Source of the DNA: an uncultured Bacilli bacterium
Lineage (GTDB): Bacteria > Bacillota_I > Bacilli_A > RFN20 > CAG-288
Direction of reading: 5' to 3'
DNA: 64,000 bases
NCBI GenBank assembly: GCA_944371605.1
Contig: CALVXU010000030.1
Location: forward strand, 116,187 to 180,186
A program made the translations under genes and the position numbers. Below the pieces are notes generated by a model that was not told where the DNA came from, ran no database searches, and was given only the letters and a program-made list of their open reading frames with translations. Shown here one piece after another: positions 8,269-17,210 of the stretch. Within the stretch, counting starts at the first letter, position 1. Each line of letters begins with the position of its first letter.

Positions 8269-9993
8269 ATGACAAAACTATTTTTATCATTATTAATACC
8301 AAGTTTATTTTACTCTTTAGCGAATAAACCAGCTGTAAAAGCTGCTTTTGATGGCCGTGCATATGATAATTCTCTGATGATGGATTTCACTGATTCAACA
8401 ACCGAAGAAGTTGATGAATACTATGGAGATATCAAAGACTTAACTGGTGAAGAACTCAAAGGATATCTCTATGACGTGATAAGTGAAGACAATTATTTCT
8501 TAGACTATGGATCAGGAACTAGTAGTGGAGTCGGTAAATATTATCAAATCACTGATAGAAATTGGGAATTGTCTGAACCGATAAGTCCTGAGACATTTAC
8601 TTTTGCTTCAGAAGCTGATGATGACTACTATCTTCGCCTGCTGTATTCTACTGGTAATGATAGTAAGGAGACTGCATATAACAACAGTGTCAATAGCTAT
8701 AAAGTCAATTCTTCGTTAGATCACATCGATTATGAAGCAAAAGAAAGACCCAATGGGACAATTCAAGTCGACAAAGAGCACGTTTGGGCTAAGAGTCATG
8801 GCTTTGATGGTAGTAACCCGGTCAAAGGGGCTGGAACTGATTTACATCATTTGATAGCCGCTGACCATAAGACGAATAATATTCATAGTAATTTATATTA
8901 TGGTGATGTATATGATTTAGAAGACTCTAAAACGACTGAAGTCGAGTGCTATTTAGGCGATGGAACAACAGAGCTATCCGGTTATAAAGGATATGACATC
9001 GATGGAGAAATGGTCTTTGAACCTTTAGACGAATACAAAGGAGATATCGCAAGAGCTATCTTCTATATGGCGACAAGATATGGAAAGGACACTGGCCAAA
9101 ACACTAAAAATGAACCATATTTAGTGGTCACCGATGATGATACATTAGAAGATAATACTGATATCTTTTTCGGTGTCCATCACAATCTATCCACGCTTTT
9201 AGAATGGAACGATTTAGATCCTGTAGACGATTATGAATATCATCGTAATAATCTCATCTATAAAAATGTTCAAAAGAATCGCAATCCATATGTCGATCAT
9301 CCAGAATGGGTGAGAAGAGTCTTCGATGAGAATTATTCATTTGTTGTTCCAGATATCGAGTTAGAACAAAATTATAACTTACATTTAGATGATACTTTAT
9401 CTCTGGATATAACCACATCTGACTATAGTGAAGTGACACTGACTTATGATGAAGATATAATAAAAATTGATGAATCTAATTTCCTGATTACACCTTTAAA
9501 GCCTGGTATTACAACTTTGACTATAAACTATAAAAACAATGGGGAATCCAAGTCTGTTAGCACAACTATTAATGTCAAAGATAAAATTGCTATCAGCGGA
9601 TTAGATTTTACAGAGATTAGGCTCTTTTCTAACGAAACTTATCAATTTCCAAGTCTTGATTTTCTCAATCTATTCCCAGATGAAAAAATAACCTATTCGA
9701 TTGATGATCAGAATATCGCAACTATTGATGATAATCTTTTGATTCATGGAAAAGTACCCGGCACATGTAATCTTTTGATTTCTTTGACGACAAGTGATGG
9801 TCAAAGCAAAGTATTAAGCACTGTCAAGTTGACGATTGAATTAAACCAGCGTCAAAAATACTTGATGATAATCATCATCTCTGCTGTTTTGTTAGTCCTA
9901 GTCATCTTAGCCATCATTTTCATCGTTCATCACGTGAATAAAAAAGGATCAAAAAAAGCTAGTAATAAGGCATATAATAAAAGGAGAAAATAA
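8269..9993 (+). CDS. Secreted, membrane-anchored endonuclease I family nuclease with Ig-like domains
   Basis: The protein has 574 residues. It has a short hydrophobic signal sequence, then an endonuclease I (EndA/NucM-type His-Me finger) domain at about 100-350. The diagnostic stretch is DKEHVWAKS followed by a GTDLHHLIAAD-type segment and NNIHSN, which together supply the catalytic His and metal-binding residues. After the nuclease come two beta-rich bacterial Ig-like segments (about 360-440 and 445-525). A C-terminal transmembrane helix (about 532-555) and a Lys/Arg-rich tail then form a stop-transfer anchor. It probably degrades extracellular DNA at the cell surface for nucleotide scavenging. 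A possible promoter (TTGATT at 8232, TAAAAT at 8257) ends only 6 bp before the ATG, and no ribosome binding site is visible, so the mRNA may be leaderless. Confidence 0.9.
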   Translation: MTKLFLSLLIPSLFYSLANKPAVKAAFDGRAYDNSLMMDFTDSTTEEVDEYYGDIKDLTGEELKGYLYDVISEDNYFLDYGSGTSSGVGKYYQITDRNWELSEPISPETFTFASEADDDYYLRLLYSTGNDSKETAYNNSVNSYKVNSSLDHIDYEAKERPNGTIQVDKEHVWAKSHGFDGSNPVKGAGTDLHHLIAADHKTNNIHSNLYYGDVYDLEDSKTTEVECYLGDGTTELSGYKGYDIDGEMVFEPLDEYKGDIARAIFYMATRYGKDTGQNTKNEPYLVVTDDDTLEDNTDIFFGVHHNLSTLLEWNDLDPVDDYEYHRNNLIYKNVQKNRNPYVDHPEWVRRVFDENYSFVVPDIELEQNYNLHLDDTLSLDITTSDYSEVTLTYDEDIIKIDESNFLITPLKPGITTLTINYKNNGESKSVSTTINVKDKIAISGLDFTEIRLFSNETYQFPSLDFLNLFPDEKITYSIDDQNIATIDDNLLIHGKVPGTCNLLISLTTSDGQSKVLSTVKLTIELNQRQKYLMIIIISAVLLVLVILAIIFIVHHVNKKGSKKASNKAYNKRRK

Positions 9994-9995
9994 TA

Positions 9996-10436
9996 ATGGC
10001 TGAAGAAAAAAAAGATGGTTTTTTTAACAAACTAAAAAAGAAGGTCAATTCTGTAATTTTAGATAATTCATTAGAAATCGCTTATAACAAAGCTAATGAT
10101 TCTTTTTATCTCTATTCAGGAGATAATTTATTTGATGGTAAACTTTTGCATGGAAAGATAGACTTAGAAAATAAAACACTTCTGGCCTATGGAAGCATTG
10201 ATGCTCCATATAGTTCCATGATTGTCGATGAAAAGAACAAACAATACTATTATGTCACAAAAGTCGAGCACGATGAGAATGTCCAAGTCACTATTAAAAT
10301 AATTGAAGATGGAAAAGAAAATATCTATACCCACCAAGGTACATTATTCTCATTGAATAGTGACGTCAAAGAAGTTAAAGTCATCAAAGTTGAAGATAAA
10401 TATTTTTTGAGACTTCCTGAAGAAAAAGCTAATTAA
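9996..10436 (+). CDS. Conserved-looking small hypothetical protein
   Basis: This cytosolic protein of 146 residues has no signal peptide or membrane segment. A charged N-terminus (Lys/Glu-rich, about 1-20) is followed by a predicted all-beta region with alternating hydrophobic and polar residues. I do not recognise the family. It starts 3 bp after the stop of the nuclease gene with a GGAG-type site in between, so the two are almost certainly co-transcribed. Its 3' end overlaps the convergent recU gene by 8 bp. Confidence 0.75.
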   Translation: MAEEKKDGFFNKLKKKVNSVILDNSLEIAYNKANDSFYLYSGDNLFDGKLLHGKIDLENKTLLAYGSIDAPYSSMIVDEKNKQYYYVTKVEHDENVQVTIKIIEDGKENIYTHQGTLFSLNSDVKEVKVIKVEDKYFLRLPEEKAN

Positions 10437-11058
10437 AAAAAGCTTCATCAATCGCATCTAAAAGAAGATAAGGCGGCAAAAAAGAACGTTTGACAAACAC
10501 ACCATGCTCCTGAAAGAATTCTCTTTTAAATCCAGGATGTTTTTTAGTTCGAATCTCTTCAAGAATGATAGTAGCTGGCATCAGATATACTTCCTGCACT
10601 TTTTTAAATGACACTAAAAAGAAACCGTTACCACCTAATTTTGTTATGAGCTCTAAATGACGAAATTGTTGTTCCCTAATCATATGATATGGAACTGTGT
10701 CATGAATGGTTTCTTTACATTCAAAATCAATATATTTACCCTTATATATTCCGACATAATCGGTAGTTGATTTTTCTTGAAAGTAAGCTTCTTCAATCAT
10801 TCCTTTTTTAGTTTTGCTCATCTTAACGACTTTGATCGGAGTAGGTCTTTTATAGATATCAGCTAGTTCTTTTTCACGATAAAAATCACAGCTCTTAGAG
10901 ACATCATTTTCAAACTGCATGCCCATATTTCTTTTTATCATGCTATCTCTGAGTCGCTCAGCTTCTGTTTTATTCTCTGTCAAGCGATGATCTACGTTAT
11001 TAGATTTAACTTGTTTGGTGACGATTTTTCTCCCATCCGGATAATTTATGATTTTCAT
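10429..11058 (-). CDS. recU: Holliday junction resolvase RecU
   Basis: The protein has 209 residues. It matches RecU over its length: the N-terminal basic segment, the GMQFENDV region, and the core block STTDYVGIYKGKYIDFECKE that carries the metal-binding catalytic Asp, Glu and Lys of the PD-(D/E)XK nuclease fold. RecU cuts four-way junctions during recombination and chromosome segregation in Firmicutes. In Bacillus recU usually sits beside ponA. Here it is instead the last gene of a run with an exonuclease, and the two overlap by 4 bp (ATGA). Confidence 0.95.
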   Translation of the reverse strand: MKIINYPDGRKIVTKQVKSNNVDHRLTENKTEAERLRDSMIKRNMGMQFENDVSKSCDFYREKELADIYKRPTPIKVVKMSKTKKGMIEEAYFQEKSTTDYVGIYKGKYIDFECKETIHDTVPYHMIREQQFRHLELITKLGGNGFFLVSFKKVQEVYLMPATIILEEIRTKKHPGFKREFFQEHGVFVKRSFLPPYLLLDAIDEAFFN

Positions 11059-11702
11059 AAAAATTTTCTCAACCTTTCCTCATCGATTTCTGAATACATA
11101 GATTTTATTTTATTTATAGTAGTACTTTCATCTTTTACAAACTCTTGATAAACATCAGCGAGCATCTGAGCATCTGATAATGACTCATGAGCATGGCTTT
11201 TAGGCACGTCGAACAATTCAGTTAGTTTAGATAAAGATGGTGAAATGCTTTTATTTTTAGAAATCAAATTAGCCAAATAGAGATGAAAGTCGAAATAATT
11301 CTTTGCGATATGGTTGACATAATCAGACGTGAAACTCTCTTCAGTTATGAAATGCCTCAACATTTTTAAATCTTGTTCACCATAAGCGATGAATTTTTTC
11401 TTAGAATAGGCTCGCAAAAGATTAATGATCTCTTTTAAAACTATCGTTTTACTTTTTCCTTTATTTAAAAGCAATTCTTTCGTTATTCCAGTCAAATCAC
11501 TCACCACTTTTCCTATTCGTCCATTAGTGTTTATATAGGATTGATAAGTGAAAAGCTTTTCGCCCAAAAATAGACCATCTCCCTTTAAGTATGCCACCAT
11601 TCCGATTTCAATCGGAGTATGCGAAAACTGAGTCCCCTCTAAATCAAGAAAGATTAAAACTTGCTTATCGGATATTTTTTTAGACAAATAATCAAAACTC
11701 AT
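11055..11702 (-). CDS. DEDDh-type 3'-5' exonuclease
   Basis: The protein has 215 residues. It has the signature of the RNase T/DNA polymerase III epsilon exonuclease superfamily: Exo I DLEGT (residues about 20-24), Exo II around GEQDLKML, and Exo III HESLSDA with the histidine that defines the DEDDh subtype. It is a stand-alone protein without polymerase or helicase domains, so its substrate (DNA proofreading, DNA repair or RNA) is open. It lies 2 bp after the MarR-type gene and overlaps recU, which points to a repair-related transcription unit. Confidence 0.85.
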   Translation of the reverse strand: MSFDYLSKKISDKQVLIFLDLEGTQFSHTPIEIGMVAYLKGDGLFLGEKLFTYQSYINTNGRIGKVVSDLTGITKELLLNKGKSKTIVLKEIINLLRAYSKKKFIAYGEQDLKMLRHFITEESFTSDYVNHIAKNYFDFHLYLANLISKNKSISPSLSKLTELFDVPKSHAHESLSDAQMLADVYQEFVKDESTTINKIKSMYSEIDEERLRKFL

Positions 11703-11704
11703 CG

Positions 11705-12178
11705 CTAAAACCCAAAATCGAAATTTTTGATCTCATCAGAAATCAATTTCGGATCAGATGACAATTCCAATATTTTAATGAGATGAGAAACTTCTTCCTC
11801 GCCGAGAATCTCAAACCAATCGGAGAATAATTTACTTAATCTAACATCACATTGTTTTAACAATGTTTCCGCTTTTGAAGTGTTGTAAACATATATTTGA
11901 CGACGATTAGATTTATCTAATTTTCTTTCGATCAAACCTTTGTCTTCTAAAATTCTTAGATTTGCTGCGATATTGGATCTTGTGACATTGAGCTTTTCAG
12001 CTAAAACTGAAGGATGACTACCTGGAAAATCTTTCAGATATTTTAATATGCGATAATCGGTTTGAAACAAACGCGAAAATATGTCTATGTCTCCATTTTT
12101 ATAAATTTTATTGATTAATTCAAAGAGATAGGACAGCTTTTTTTGAACACTCAAATTCAAGCTATATTGATCTTTCAT
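11705..12178 (-). CDS. MarR-family winged-helix regulator
   Basis: The protein has 157 residues. The central winged helix (about 40-110) shows the LKYLKDFPGSHPSVLAEKLNVTRSNIAANL helix-turn-helix region in segments, then ILEDKGLIERK and a DKSNRRQIYV wing with the conserved Asp/Arg pair of MarR proteins. Flanking helices would form the dimer. It has a clear GAGG ribosome binding site. A 14-bp perfect palindrome lies 44 bp upstream (12222-12235) and is a plausible autoregulatory operator. Its inducer and further targets are unknown. Confidence 0.88.
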   Translation of the reverse strand: MKDQYSLNLSVQKKLSYLFELINKIYKNGDIDIFSRLFQTDYRILKYLKDFPGSHPSVLAEKLNVTRSNIAANLRILEDKGLIERKLDKSNRRQIYVYNTSKAETLLKQCDVRLSKLFSDWFEILGEEEVSHLIKILELSSDPKLISDEIKNFDFGF

Positions 12179-12221
12179 AAACTTACCTCATTAAAAAATT
12201 TTAGCACACTTCTTAAAATAG

Positions 12222-12235
12222 TTTGAACTTTCAAA
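12222..12235. promoter_or_regulatory. Palindrome upstream of the marR-type gene, candidate operator
   Basis: TTTGAA-CT-TTCAAA is a perfect inverted repeat in the short gap between the membrane-protein gene and the MarR-type gene. MarR dimers bind palindromes of this size and commonly repress their own gene. The assignment is inferred from position. Confidence 0.45.
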
Positions 12236-12240
12236 TATTT

Positions 12241-12909
12241 TTAGAAAAAGAGAGAGATAAAGATTATCAGCGAGACAATATTGTAAAAGATATATACTAA
12301 CCATTCATATGTAGCCAAATAATTAACTTTTGGTTTTAAATAAATCGTTTTACCGTTCTCCTCGGCTTTATCCATCCTAGCCCAAGATAAGAGCTTAGGA
12401 TTAAAACAAGAGAGAAAGACTAAGAATCCTAATACACCAACAATGATACATATCGGTAAGAAAAAAGTTTGATCAGTCCCTAATGCGCCGGGTATAACTG
12501 TGATAAAGCAAGAGAGAATCGAAGCAAATGAAAAACCTAATATCCCACATAAAGACGTCAATAGATGACTCTTATAAAAATTCAAAGGAAGAACATTAGA
12601 AGCAACTAAACAAAGAAAACTGATCGAATAAACGATGCCAATGATAAAAGAATAACTGGAATCGAAGCTTAAAAACGAAAAGAATAGCCCGAGAGCACCA
12701 AGAGCACCATTTAAAAATAAAGAGCAATAAAGAAGAATACGATTTGTAATGCTTAGCTTCGAATAAATTTCATAAGGATAAGAATTGCGGAACTTAACAT
12801 CTTGGCCACTTAGGATTAAAGATTTAAAGTAAACAATCAGTATCAAATAGACGACAAAGAAGGCCAAAGAACAGACAAATATTCCGATAGCTATTTGTGA
12901 ATAATTCAT
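12241..12909 (-). CDS. Hypothetical integral membrane protein, six predicted helices
   Basis: The protein has 222 residues and about six hydrophobic segments (roughly 7-30, 58-84, 87-108, 118-140, 148-168 and 198-221), with a charged loop of about 30 residues before the last one. I recognise no transporter or enzyme motif. Its start overlaps the stop of rpe by 4 bp (ATGA), so it is translated with the rsgA-rpe operon. Its function is unknown. Confidence 0.75.
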   Translation of the reverse strand: MNYSQIAIGIFVCSLAFFVVYLILIVYFKSLILSGQDVKFRNSYPYEIYSKLSITNRILLYCSLFLNGALGALGLFFSFLSFDSSYSFIIGIVYSISFLCLVASNVLPLNFYKSHLLTSLCGILGFSFASILSCFITVIPGALGTDQTFFLPICIIVGVLGFLVFLSCFNPKLLSWARMDKAEENGKTIYLKPKVNYLATYEWLVYIFYNIVSLIIFISLFF

Positions 12910-13580
12910 AAGTCTTTCCTCAATATTTTATTTAGAGCAGCTGTTTTATCTAATGATGAAAAGAAATAGGATCCAGTGACTAAATAGTCAGCCCCTTCTC
13001 TTAAGCACATGGGCCCTGTCGTATCATCAATTCCTCCATCGACACCGATGAGATAAGAAAGATGGTTATCATTTCTAAAATGCGCGAGCCTTCTGATCTT
13101 TTCGACTGAAGCTGGAATGAATGATTGTCCAGAAGCACCCGGCACTACCGACATGATGAGTATTTGATCAAAATTACTAGCTATGCCTAAAATTCTAGAA
13201 ACATCAGTATCAGGCGAAATAGCGATGCCTAATTTTATATAAGGAAACTCATAGCGCAGCTCTTTTAGCTCACTCAATTTATTTATGGTGTTCTCGTAGT
13301 GGAAAGTGAAATCACTTCCTCCTAATTTTAAAAACTGTCTGATATGTCTAAATGGTTCCTCAGTCATCAAATGAATATCAAAGTGCAGTTTATGATGATA
13401 TCGCTCATATAAAACTTTAAATAATTTTTCTCCAAATGAGATATCTTTGACAAATAAACCATCCATCACATCATAATGGATAGTCTTTATTCCAGCTTTT
13501 ATCATGCTAGAAAAATCTTTAGATAAATGCAAAAAATTCGCTGACAATATCGATGGATAAATCAAAGCTTCTTTTTCCAT
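12906..13580 (-). CDS. rpe: Ribulose-phosphate 3-epimerase
   Basis: The protein has 224 residues, the usual length for the family. The TIM-barrel motifs are clear: PSILSANF at the N-terminus, the metal-binding HYDVMDG and FDIHLM segments, VVPGASGQ, and the phosphate-binding VDGGID. It interconverts ribulose-5-phosphate and xylulose-5-phosphate in the pentose phosphate pathway. Placement directly after rsgA is the standard Firmicutes arrangement. The two genes overlap by 19 bp. Confidence 0.96.
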   Translation of the reverse strand: MEKEALIYPSILSANFLHLSKDFSSMIKAGIKTIHYDVMDGLFVKDISFGEKLFKVLYERYHHKLHFDIHLMTEEPFRHIRQFLKLGGSDFTFHYENTINKLSELKELRYEFPYIKLGIAISPDTDVSRILGIASNFDQILIMSVVPGASGQSFIPASVEKIRRLAHFRNDNHLSYLIGVDGGIDDTTGPMCLREGADYLVTGSYFFSSLDKTAALNKILRKDL

Positions 13581-14449
13581 ATATCGTTTATTTTCACCTC
13601 TTCATATATTTTACAGTAATTTTTGTAGGAATCAGCAGAAATCATATTTGATAGAATCGCCTTTTCAATTTGACACCCTTTTGTATTAGGAAGATGTAAA
13701 CAATCAACAAAATGACATTTCCCATAATATTCTTTAATTCCTGGAAAGTAAGCAGCTAAATCGATAGGCTTAAAGTCTTTTAATTCTAGCTGAGAAAAGC
13801 CAGGCGTATCAAATAGAAAACCACCATTAAATGGTAATAAGACCACTTCTTTAGTCGTATGCCTTCCACGGCCAGAATTGATATATAATTCATCAATTTT
13901 ACGATTGAAATCAGGACATAGCTGATTCAGTAAAGTCGATTTACCAACACCGGTTTGTCCGACAAAAGCTACTTTTTTTTCAGAGATGATATCTTTGATT
14001 TTTAATAAATCATATGTTGAATTCTTACCTGTATAATAAACATCATAACCGATATGTTCATAATAAGACATATAAGATTTGAAATTTTCAAACTCTTCAT
14101 TCGAAGCTAAATCGACTTTAGTGATCAATATTTTAGCTTTGATATTTGAAGAATTGATCAAAGTTAAAAATTTATCTAGCAGATATGATGAAAAGGCGGG
14201 TTTTTTATAGGATATAACGACAAAAATAAAATCAACATTGGATAATTTTGGACGAGACAAAACATTTTTTCTAGGAAGGATTTCAGAGATAAAACCGCGT
14301 TCATCTAACTTAACAGCATCTCCTATAAGAACATTAGCTCCCTTATAAGAAATAGTTCCGCGGGATTTGTGCAAAGAGATCTCCTGAGTTTCTACATCAA
14401 ATAGCTCATATCCTAAAGAACCAGAAGATAAGACAATCTTTTCACTCAT
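13562..14449 (-). CDS. rsgA: Small ribosomal subunit biogenesis GTPase RsgA
   Basis: This is a circularly permuted GTPase of about 295 residues that helps mature the 30S subunit. An N-terminal OB-fold is followed by the G4 motif TKVD, then G1 (GQTGVGKST), G3 (DTPG), and a C-terminal zinc knuckle in the form Cys-His-Cys plus a later Cys. I take the ATG at 14447-14449 as the start. The GTG 21 bp further upstream is in frame but lies deeper in the kinase gene. The chosen start overlaps the kinase stop by 8 bp. Confidence 0.95.
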   Translation of the reverse strand: MSEKIVLSSGSLGYELFDVETQEISLHKSRGTISYKGANVLIGDAVKLDERGFISEILPRKNVLSRPKLSNVDFIFVVISYKKPAFSSYLLDKFLTLINSSNIKAKILITKVDLASNEEFENFKSYMSYYEHIGYDVYYTGKNSTYDLLKIKDIISEKKVAFVGQTGVGKSTLLNQLCPDFNRKIDELYINSGRGRHTTKEVVLLPFNGGFLFDTPGFSQLELKDFKPIDLAAYFPGIKEYYGKCHFVDCLHLPNTKGCQIEKAILSNMISADSYKNYCKIYEEVKINDIWKKKL

Positions 14450-15419
14450 TCTTACCACTCTTCGCCTCACGAGCCGCCTTTTTTAAAGCTCGCTTTTGTC
14501 TCTTTTCAACACGTCTAGCCTCATTGTCAGGTGAATGAGGATGTAATAGGTTATAGAAAAAACTATTTTTCTTTTTCAATAAAGAAGTGTTTCTTAAAAT
14601 GCGTTCGATATCCTTTCTCATATCTTCAGCAGAAAAATATCTGTCAAGCGGATCTTTTTGGCAGGCCTTATAGATGATAGATTCGATGCATTCAGGTGTT
14701 TTAGGATTGAATTTTTTGATAGACGGAAACTTGTCTTTCGCTTGCATGACCGCGACCTGGACTGGACTTTCAGCATCGAAAGGAACACGACCAGTTATCA
14801 ATTCAAAAAAGGTTATTCCCATTGAATAAATATCGCTTCTTTCAGTCGCAGGATTAGATTGAGCTACTTCAGGAGACATATAATGAACAGAACCAATGAT
14901 GAAATCAGAACGCGTCACATGTGTTGAATTTTGAAAAGTAGCGATTCCAAAATCACCTAATTTGATCGTCCCATCTCTCGTTAAAAAGATATTCATCGGT
15001 TTAATATCTCGATGGATAACACCATGCTGATGAGCATAGATAACTGCAGAGCATAATTGATACATGATATCGCAAGCTTCTAAAAAGGAAAACTTACCTC
15101 TGACATCTAAAACTTGTTTTAATGTCTGCCCTTGAACAAATTCATTCACCATGTACGGAAGTCCATTATATGAGCCGACATTGACAACTTTGACAATATT
15201 TTGATGGTTTAAACTCGCAGCCGCGCGAGCTTCTCGCTCAAAACGAGAAAGGTTGACTTTGTCAGACGCAGTATCATCCTTCATCATCTTAACAGCAACA
15301 TCTTTGTCGGTTATGAGGTCATGGGCTTTATAGACAATCGCCATTCCACCTTTGCCCAGAACACTTTCAACCTTATAACGATCATCAATAATTTCATTCA
15401 TGCAATTTTCTTCTTGCAT
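14442..15419 (-). CDS. prkC: PrkC-like serine/threonine kinase lacking TM and PASTA domains
   Basis: The protein has about 325 residues. A complete Hanks-type kinase domain (about 13-270) has the glycine loop GKGGMAIVYKA, the catalytic Lys in VAVKMMK, HRDIKPMN and DFG, all intact. Unlike canonical PrkC/StkP, there is no transmembrane helix and no extracellular PASTA repeats. The protein ends soon after the kinase in a strongly basic tail (RRVEKRQKRALKKAAREAK). It should therefore be cytosolic and unable to sense muropeptides directly. The start is the ATG at 15417-15419, which has a GGGAG site 8 bp upstream. An upstream in-frame TTG is less likely. It is coupled to its phosphatase upstream and rsgA downstream. 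Confidence 0.92.
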   Translation of the reverse strand: MQEENCMNEIIDDRYKVESVLGKGGMAIVYKAHDLITDKDVAVKMMKDDTASDKVNLSRFEREARAAASLNHQNIVKVVNVGSYNGLPYMVNEFVQGQTLKQVLDVRGKFSFLEACDIMYQLCSAVIYAHQHGVIHRDIKPMNIFLTRDGTIKLGDFGIATFQNSTHVTRSDFIIGSVHYMSPEVAQSNPATERSDIYSMGITFFELITGRVPFDAESPVQVAVMQAKDKFPSIKKFNPKTPECIESIIYKACQKDPLDRYFSAEDMRKDIERILRNTSLLKKKNSFFYNLLHPHSPDNEARRVEKRQKRALKKAAREAKSGKNE

Positions 15420-15420
15420 A

Positions 15421-16164
15421 TCAATTCTCCCATAAAGCAACAGCTATATTATCATTTCCACCATGCTCTAAAGCTAAGTTTTTAAGTTCTTCAGCTTTTT
15501 CTGGAACTGTTTTATTTTGTAACAAAATACGAGTTATCTCTTCTTCTGAAACAAGATTATATAAACCATCAGAGCAAAGCAATAAATAGTCGTAGGTATC
15601 ATTGTCGATAATTTTTTCTTGTATCTGTGAAAGATCTGGATTGATGCCGACCGCATTGATCAAAAGATTTTTTTGAGGATGTGTCGACATCTCAGCTTTA
15701 TTGATTCTTCCAGTCTCAAATAATAATTCAACATAGGTTTGATCAATCGTTTGTTTGATAAGACCATCTTCTTTAGAAAAAGTATAGCAGCGAGAATCAC
15801 CTAAGCACATGACATAAGTGCCATTTTTAGCCTTTAAAGCGACAACTGCGGTGGTACCCATCTCTTTATATTCTTCGCCTGCTAATGACATCTTGTAGAT
15901 TTCACGATTGCTCTTTTTCAGGCAGCGATGCACAAATTTTCTTGCTGTAGAAGTCGTAAAAATATGTCTGTTACTGGCAAATTCAATAGATAGTTCATCG
16001 ATGACATATTTAGAGGCGACCTCTCCTTTTCGATGCCCACCCATACCATCAGCGACGACTAATAAAACACCATATTGGGAATAGGCTGCATAGGCAGCAT
16101 CTTCATTGTTTTTCCTTCTCTTACCAATATCGCTTAAAGCGATGATTTTGCTAGAGATATCCAT
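15421..16164 (-). CDS. stp: PP2C-family protein serine/threonine phosphatase
   Basis: The protein has 247 residues. It carries the PP2C/Stp metal-binding motifs: the N-terminal RRKNNEDA, VADGMGGH, LGDSRCY, CSDGLYNLV and a C-terminal GGNDNIAV. It removes phosphate from PrkC targets and from the kinase itself. It lies between rlmN and the kinase gene with 1-2 bp spacings, the conserved Firmicutes order. With the kinase reduced to a soluble form, this pair probably works entirely in the cytosol (inference). Confidence 0.95.
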   Translation of the reverse strand: MDISSKIIALSDIGKRRKNNEDAAYAAYSQYGVLLVVADGMGGHRKGEVASKYVIDELSIEFASNRHIFTTSTARKFVHRCLKKSNREIYKMSLAGEEYKEMGTTAVVALKAKNGTYVMCLGDSRCYTFSKEDGLIKQTIDQTYVELLFETGRINKAEMSTHPQKNLLINAVGINPDLSQIQEKIIDNDTYDYLLLCSDGLYNLVSEEEITRILLQNKTVPEKAEELKNLALEHGGNDNIAVALWEN

Positions 16165-16166
16165 TT

Positions 16167-17210
16167 TTATTCCCCCTTATGTTTAGCTCTTAATTGACCG
16201 CAAGCAGCATCGATATCGCTGCCGAATTCTTTTCTAATAGTAGATTTTATACCTTTTTTTAGAAGATAGTTATGAAAAGCTTTAACTCTAGTGTTCGGAC
16301 TTCTTTCATATCCATTTTCAATGACTGGATTATAAGGTATCAAGTTGACATATCCGAATGTCGGCTTTATCAAGTCATATAATTCTTTTGCACAAGCTAA
16401 AGAATCATTCAAATCTTTGATCATGATGTATTCATAAGTGACTCTTCTATCATGAGAGTCTTTGCCATATTGAATGATAGCTGGGATGAGTTCACTTAAT
16501 GGATAGGCGTGATTGATAGGCATCAATTTATTTCTCAGCTCATCATTAGGTGCATGCAATGAAATAGCTAAATTGACCTGCAAACCCTCTTTGCCAAACT
16601 TTAAAATGCCTGGAACTACACCACAAGTCGATACAGTGATATGTCTAGCACCGATATCGATTCCAAATGGTGAATTGATATTACGAATAAAAGATAACAC
16701 ATTATCATAATTATCGAACGGTTCACCAGTTCCCATGATGACTACATGAGTGACACGTAACTCAGGATTTTTATCTTTTAATAGCTTATCAAACGCTAAA
16801 ACTTGTCCGAGCATTTCATGCGGTAAAAGATTTCTTTTCTTTTTTAATAAACCAGATGCGCAAAACGCACATCCCATATTGCATCCGACTTGAGAAGAAA
16901 CACAGACTGAATACCCATACACATAGTGCATCAAAACACTTTCAACCTCTTCGCCATCTTCTAATTTAAACAAGCACTTTATCGTCCCATCTGCTGATTC
17001 TTGAACAACAGTTGGAGTCGGCAAAGAAAAATCAAATTCTTGTTTTAAGACTGCACAAAAAGCTTTAGAAATATCGCTCATCTCATCAAATGAAGACACT
17101 CTTTTTTTATAAAGCCAACTGAAAATTTGTTTAGCACGATAGCTAGACTGGTTCATCGAAATCATCTTGCTGGTCAGTTCTTCAAGAGAATAAGAATAGA
17201 TGCTTCTCAT
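16167..17210 (-). CDS. rlmN: 23S rRNA (adenine2503-C2)-methyltransferase RlmN
   Basis: The protein has 347 residues. This radical-SAM enzyme has the cluster motif CNMGCAFC. It also has the GTGEPFDNYDNV region, SLHAPND, and the C-terminal catalytic cysteine in DIDAACGQL. It methylates A2503 of 23S rRNA and some tRNAs using the dual-cysteine mechanism. Start and end abut the neighbouring genes: the first base of the start is shared with the stop of the RsmB-like gene. This indicates an operon. Confidence 0.97.
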   Translation of the reverse strand: MRSIYSYSLEELTSKMISMNQSSYRAKQIFSWLYKKRVSSFDEMSDISKAFCAVLKQEFDFSLPTPTVVQESADGTIKCLFKLEDGEEVESVLMHYVYGYSVCVSSQVGCNMGCAFCASGLLKKKRNLLPHEMLGQVLAFDKLLKDKNPELRVTHVVIMGTGEPFDNYDNVLSFIRNINSPFGIDIGARHITVSTCGVVPGILKFGKEGLQVNLAISLHAPNDELRNKLMPINHAYPLSELIPAIIQYGKDSHDRRVTYEYIMIKDLNDSLACAKELYDLIKPTFGYVNLIPYNPVIENGYERSPNTRVKAFHNYLLKKGIKSTIRKEFGSDIDAACGQLRAKHKGE

